The notes under the pieces are model-generated. The model ran no database searches. It was not told the origin of the DNA and was given only the letters and a program-made list of their open reading frames with translations. The position numbers and the translations under genes were made by a program. A stretch of 64,000 bases of DNA, taken from the NCBI GenBank assembly GCA_004764695.1, contig SMSO01000032.1, positions 1,262,501-1,326,500 of the forward strand, read 5' to 3'. Source of the stretch: Schizochytrium sp. TIO01. Its lineage: Eukaryota; Sar; Bigyra; Thraustochytrida; Thraustochytriidae. Positions 61,417-64,000 of this stretch are shown one piece after another (position 1 is the stretch's first letter; every line of letters begins with the position of its first letter).

Positions 61417-63507
61417 TTACATCATTGAGCCCTTGATGATGAGACTGGTTCTTCGGCGAGGCGCAAGCTCATCATCTTCAAGCTCATCTCGAGTGGTGCT
61501 CTGGCCTGTTCCTGAATGTCCGTCAGCCTTGCTTTCGGCTGTAGCGTTGGGCACAAACGGAAGGGGCATTGACTGGTAGTTCAGTCCTTGACGGCTATCT
61601 AGGGGCTGAGGAGCACTGGCCTGTTCTTGGGGGGACATTGTATCCAGACTCTGCTCGGGAGCATAGTCAGAGCTCGAAAATTGCGAGTGCTGCTGATGTT
61701 GTTGCTGCTTAAGACGAGCAACTTGTTCTTCCTCGGCCTTAAGCTGCCGGCGAAGGTTGTCGTTCATTGACTCAAACGAGCTCTTTCGTCGCATAGAGAT
61801 CCTCCCTCCTGCTGGACTGCTGCCAGATCTAACTCCCGGGGCTGCACTGTCAGCTTGAACAGAGCGCTTAGTTGCGGCAGAGGAGGTGGTTGCCGGAGTT
61901 TGGGTGGATGGGCTTACGGGGCTTAAAGGGCTTACAGGTGAGTTTGCATAGTCGACAACACCCCCTGACGCAGGTTTGTCGTTATAACTCGGCCCTTCTA
62001 CAAAGCGACCAGCTGACTTTGAGCTGGGCTCGCCCTGAGGCTGGCTTTCAAGGTCATTCTTATAGTCAATGAAGCTGCTCATACCTTCAGCCTCGCCATC
62101 CTGGATAGGGGCCATGTGGATTCCTTGCACGTGTTGGTGAAGCCTGCGTTCCATGTCTGCGGAGTCATCGATTCCGCGCCAATGGCTTGACGCCTCACGC
62201 CAATGAGTTATTACATCATAAAGGTGACCTTCGTCGAGAATGTGGCGAATGAAACCATCCGAAAGATTGCGCTCAACTTCTTCACGCTCGACCAGAGGTC
62301 CATAGCTCGTGTCATCGAAACAGTAGCCCAAGAGAGGAAGGTAGAAGGGTTTCCGGCGGAACTGCATACGGAATTTCTGAGTATCGACACGATTTTCAAA
62401 CGCAATGGTGAGATTAAGAATGATTGCATCATAATGTGTAAGTGGGTCGCGACGTACAATCTTACTTGCGGTTTCGAGGTCAAAAGCAATCTCGCCCTCA
62501 ATCCCAGCATCGCGGAGGATGAACATAAAGAGTCGTTGAATCTCGATGCGAGGCTCAACAATGAGTACGCGGGGAGCACGAGGGCCAGCTTTGGTACGCT
62601 TGGAATTCGTTTTGCGGTTGAGGAAAGATACATTGCGCATTTTATGCGGGGCCATTGCATCAGAGCCGCGTTGGTATGGGGTAACCGCGCGAGCACTGCG
62701 AATACGCTTCACAAAAGGCTCAAGAACAACAAACCTTACATACCAAGCGAAGAAACCGAACAAGTTCTTAGCGAACAAGTCACCAACTGAGTGTCCAATC
62801 TTATCACCGTCCGGGCCCATCAAATTAAAGCACGGCGGTCCAAAGGCATAAAGAAAGATAAATAGACTCTGTGCAAAGAAAAAGTAGGTCATGACGGCAA
62901 GAACCCACTCCCAGCAGCGTTCGTGAACGATGAAATGCTTCTTTTTTTCGCGAATCATTGCCAAAAGATCAACGACAAGCCAGAAGCACACGAAATAGGA
63001 TGCAAGGTTGAAGATCCATTTAAGTGTCACGTTCTTCTGCATGGCTGCCAACACACCAAAAGCAATCATCACGATATCTTTTACCATCATAAAGGTGACA
63101 TGACCAAGCTCTAGGTCGTCAGGGGTCATAAGATTCAGTAGAATGTTAACGTTCGAGATAATCACAGGACAGGTCATCATCCAGAACAAGTAACGGCCGA
63201 TAGCTAGATCAAAAACGTCACCAGCGTGGTTTTCAATGGGAATGTAAAGGAAATCAGTTGTTCCAAAGCAAGCGAGTGAGTAAACACAAAAGGTCACAAA
63301 TTGCACATAGATAGGATGCAAATTACAGCGTCCATTGCGATACTGGAAACCATAAAAACAAATCAGTGCAGTACTGCAGGAAAACACGCATAGACTTGCG
63401 CCTGCGACTCCTTGCGACACAGTTTCATCTGTTGTTGGCTGGGTTTGTAGTACACGAATAAACTCGCGACGCCAAAGCTCATGTTCACTCATAGCCATCG
63501 CCTCCAT
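61417..63507 (-). CDS. channelrhodopsin-like protein fused to a degenerate receiver domain
   Basis: 696 residues from the ATG at 63507, single exon; the frame is open upstream but has no earlier ATG. Seven hydrophobic helices (about 30-275) carry microbial rhodopsin signatures. Helix 3 reads GRYLFWMMTCPVII; helix 7 reads GHSVGDLFAKNLFGFF, with the retinal Schiff-base lysine K247 and counterion D243. Helix 3 Cys113 and helix 4 Asp144 (VKDIVMIAFG) form the 'DC pair' of channelrhodopsins. The proton-acceptor site is Phe108, so a proton pump is unlikely. A receiver-like domain follows (about 310-440; VLIVEP, YDAIILNL, SDGFIRH) with the acidic pocket and phospho-Asp replaced (E318-P319, N365). The tail (about 470-696) has SP repeats, a short coiled coil, and two RRxS/T sites (RRKSS, RRRTS). 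I infer a light-gated ion channel, perhaps an anion channel, in the plasma or eyespot membrane. Confidence 0.9.
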   Translation of the reverse strand: MEAMAMSEHELWRREFIRVLQTQPTTDETVSQGVAGASLCVFSCSTALICFYGFQYRNGRCNLHPIYVQFVTFCVYSLACFGTTDFLYIPIENHAGDVFDLAIGRYLFWMMTCPVIISNVNILLNLMTPDDLELGHVTFMMVKDIVMIAFGVLAAMQKNVTLKWIFNLASYFVCFWLVVDLLAMIREKKKHFIVHERCWEWVLAVMTYFFFAQSLFIFLYAFGPPCFNLMGPDGDKIGHSVGDLFAKNLFGFFAWYVRFVVLEPFVKRIRSARAVTPYQRGSDAMAPHKMRNVSFLNRKTNSKRTKAGPRAPRVLIVEPRIEIQRLFMFILRDAGIEGEIAFDLETASKIVRRDPLTHYDAIILNLTIAFENRVDTQKFRMQFRRKPFYLPLLGYCFDDTSYGPLVEREEVERNLSDGFIRHILDEGHLYDVITHWREASSHWRGIDDSADMERRLHQHVQGIHMAPIQDGEAEGMSSFIDYKNDLESQPQGEPSSKSAGRFVEGPSYNDKPASGGVVDYANSPVSPLSPVSPSTQTPATTSSAATKRSVQADSAAPGVRSGSSPAGGRISMRRKSSFESMNDNLRRQLKAEEEQVARLKQQQHQQHSQFSSSDYAPEQSLDTMSPQEQASAPQPLDSRQGLNYQSMPLPFVPNATAESKADGHSGTGQSTTRDELEDDELAPRRRTSLIIKGSMM

Positions 63508-64000
63508 CTTGGCAGAATGTGCTGGCTTTTGAAATTGTGAACTTGCCCAAGCGAAAGGCAAACTTATCAACTATACCTCAGGCCTCTCGAATTCGAATTC
63601 GAAGCAAGTATGCGTCTGTCCCAGCCCAGGCTCCAGCGTCAGCGTCAAGGTTGTTTGTTTGTGTGCGTATGCCTTACACAACCGGTACCTGACGTGCCTA
63701 AGCAACTCAAGCACCCAAGGTCTGGTGACCTGCTCGAAAGACGTAAAGGGTTTTGCCAGATTTTGCCAAACCCACTCGTCAGGAAAAAAAAAGTTTACGT
63801 TCTACAATTTCATAGATTTAGAACCAAAGAGAGCTCAGTGAGGTCAATGTGCAACACAAAAGCAAGAAAAACATTATTCTTATTTTAAATAAAATTTTAA
63901 TATTACAAAGAAAATGAAAGGGATAACAAGCAGATTTAGCAAGATTTAAAAACATGCCAAGTTTGTTTCCCGCAGAGCAATTCTCTTTATGCTACCCTTT
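63508..64000. other. upstream region of the rhodopsin gene
   Basis: About 490 bases. It should contain the rhodopsin promoter and 5'UTR. A plus-strand frame at 63610-63888 shows no family features. AT-rich from 63860 to the end. Confidence 0.45.

Noticed and set aside
62203-62790. 195-codon plus-strand open frame
   Set aside because: Antisense to the channelrhodopsin gene; no family features.

Overview
This 64 kb window is nuclear DNA of a flagellate-lineage protist. The best guess is a stramenopile of the Labyrinthulomycetes (thraustochytrid type); this is inference, because no ribosomal RNA marker is present. The support is: the standard genetic code; compact genes, many with a single exon; sparse GT-AG introns of about 90 to 400 bases (donors gtaagt, gtacgt or gtgagt, acceptors cag or tag); flagellar (BBS5), mitochondrial and SNARE genes typical of a free-living eukaryote; and a channelrhodopsin-like protein with a C-terminal receiver domain, an arrangement I associate with labyrinthulid light sensors. 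No tRNA, rRNA, CRISPR array or complete transposon was found.

Layout. 1-5.2 kb is AT-rich and gene-poor. 5.2-28.9 kb is gene-rich: a ZnT5/7-type zinc transporter, a RING-H2 membrane E3, TMEM115 (spliced), mitochondrial GrpE, a COA3-like COX assembly factor (spliced), cysteinyl-tRNA synthetase, a DDX24/Mak5 helicase, a stand-alone kinesin-3-like C2 protein with a CaaX box, the SNARE YKT6, tubulin cofactor A and an LMBRD2-like membrane protein. 29.9-38.9 kb holds two large minus-strand genes, a HERC-type RCC1-HECT ligase and a LIN54/TSO1-like CXC protein. 38.9-42.5 kb is a repeat-rich region with GC-rich islands. 42.5-56.3 kb holds TMEM208/Snd2, LCMT1, CNOT2, BBS5, DHX16/Prp2 and a four-helix membrane protein. 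56.3-61.4 kb is again gene-poor, with one candidate small spliced gene. 61.4-63.5 kb is the channelrhodopsin-receiver fusion.

Themes. Most genes are single-copy housekeeping genes: secretory pathway and membrane (TMEM115, YKT6, TMEM208, ZnT), mitochondrion (GrpE, COA3-like), RNA metabolism (DDX24, DHX16, CNOT2, CysRS), ubiquitin (RING-H2, HERC) and cytoskeleton or flagellum (TBCA, BBS5, C2 protein). They do not form an operon-like functional cluster.

The most interesting object is the rhodopsin at 61.4-63.5 kb. It keeps the retinal lysine and a Cys-Asp gate pair, has Phe at the usual proton-acceptor position, and carries a receiver domain whose phosphorylation residues are all replaced, followed by a tail with SP repeats and two RRxS/T kinase sites.

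BBS5 and DHX16 each carry a one-base frame break at a four-base homopolymer, which may be assembly error. Splice models were built by eye from frame, splice consensus and remembered family alignments, without transcript data.
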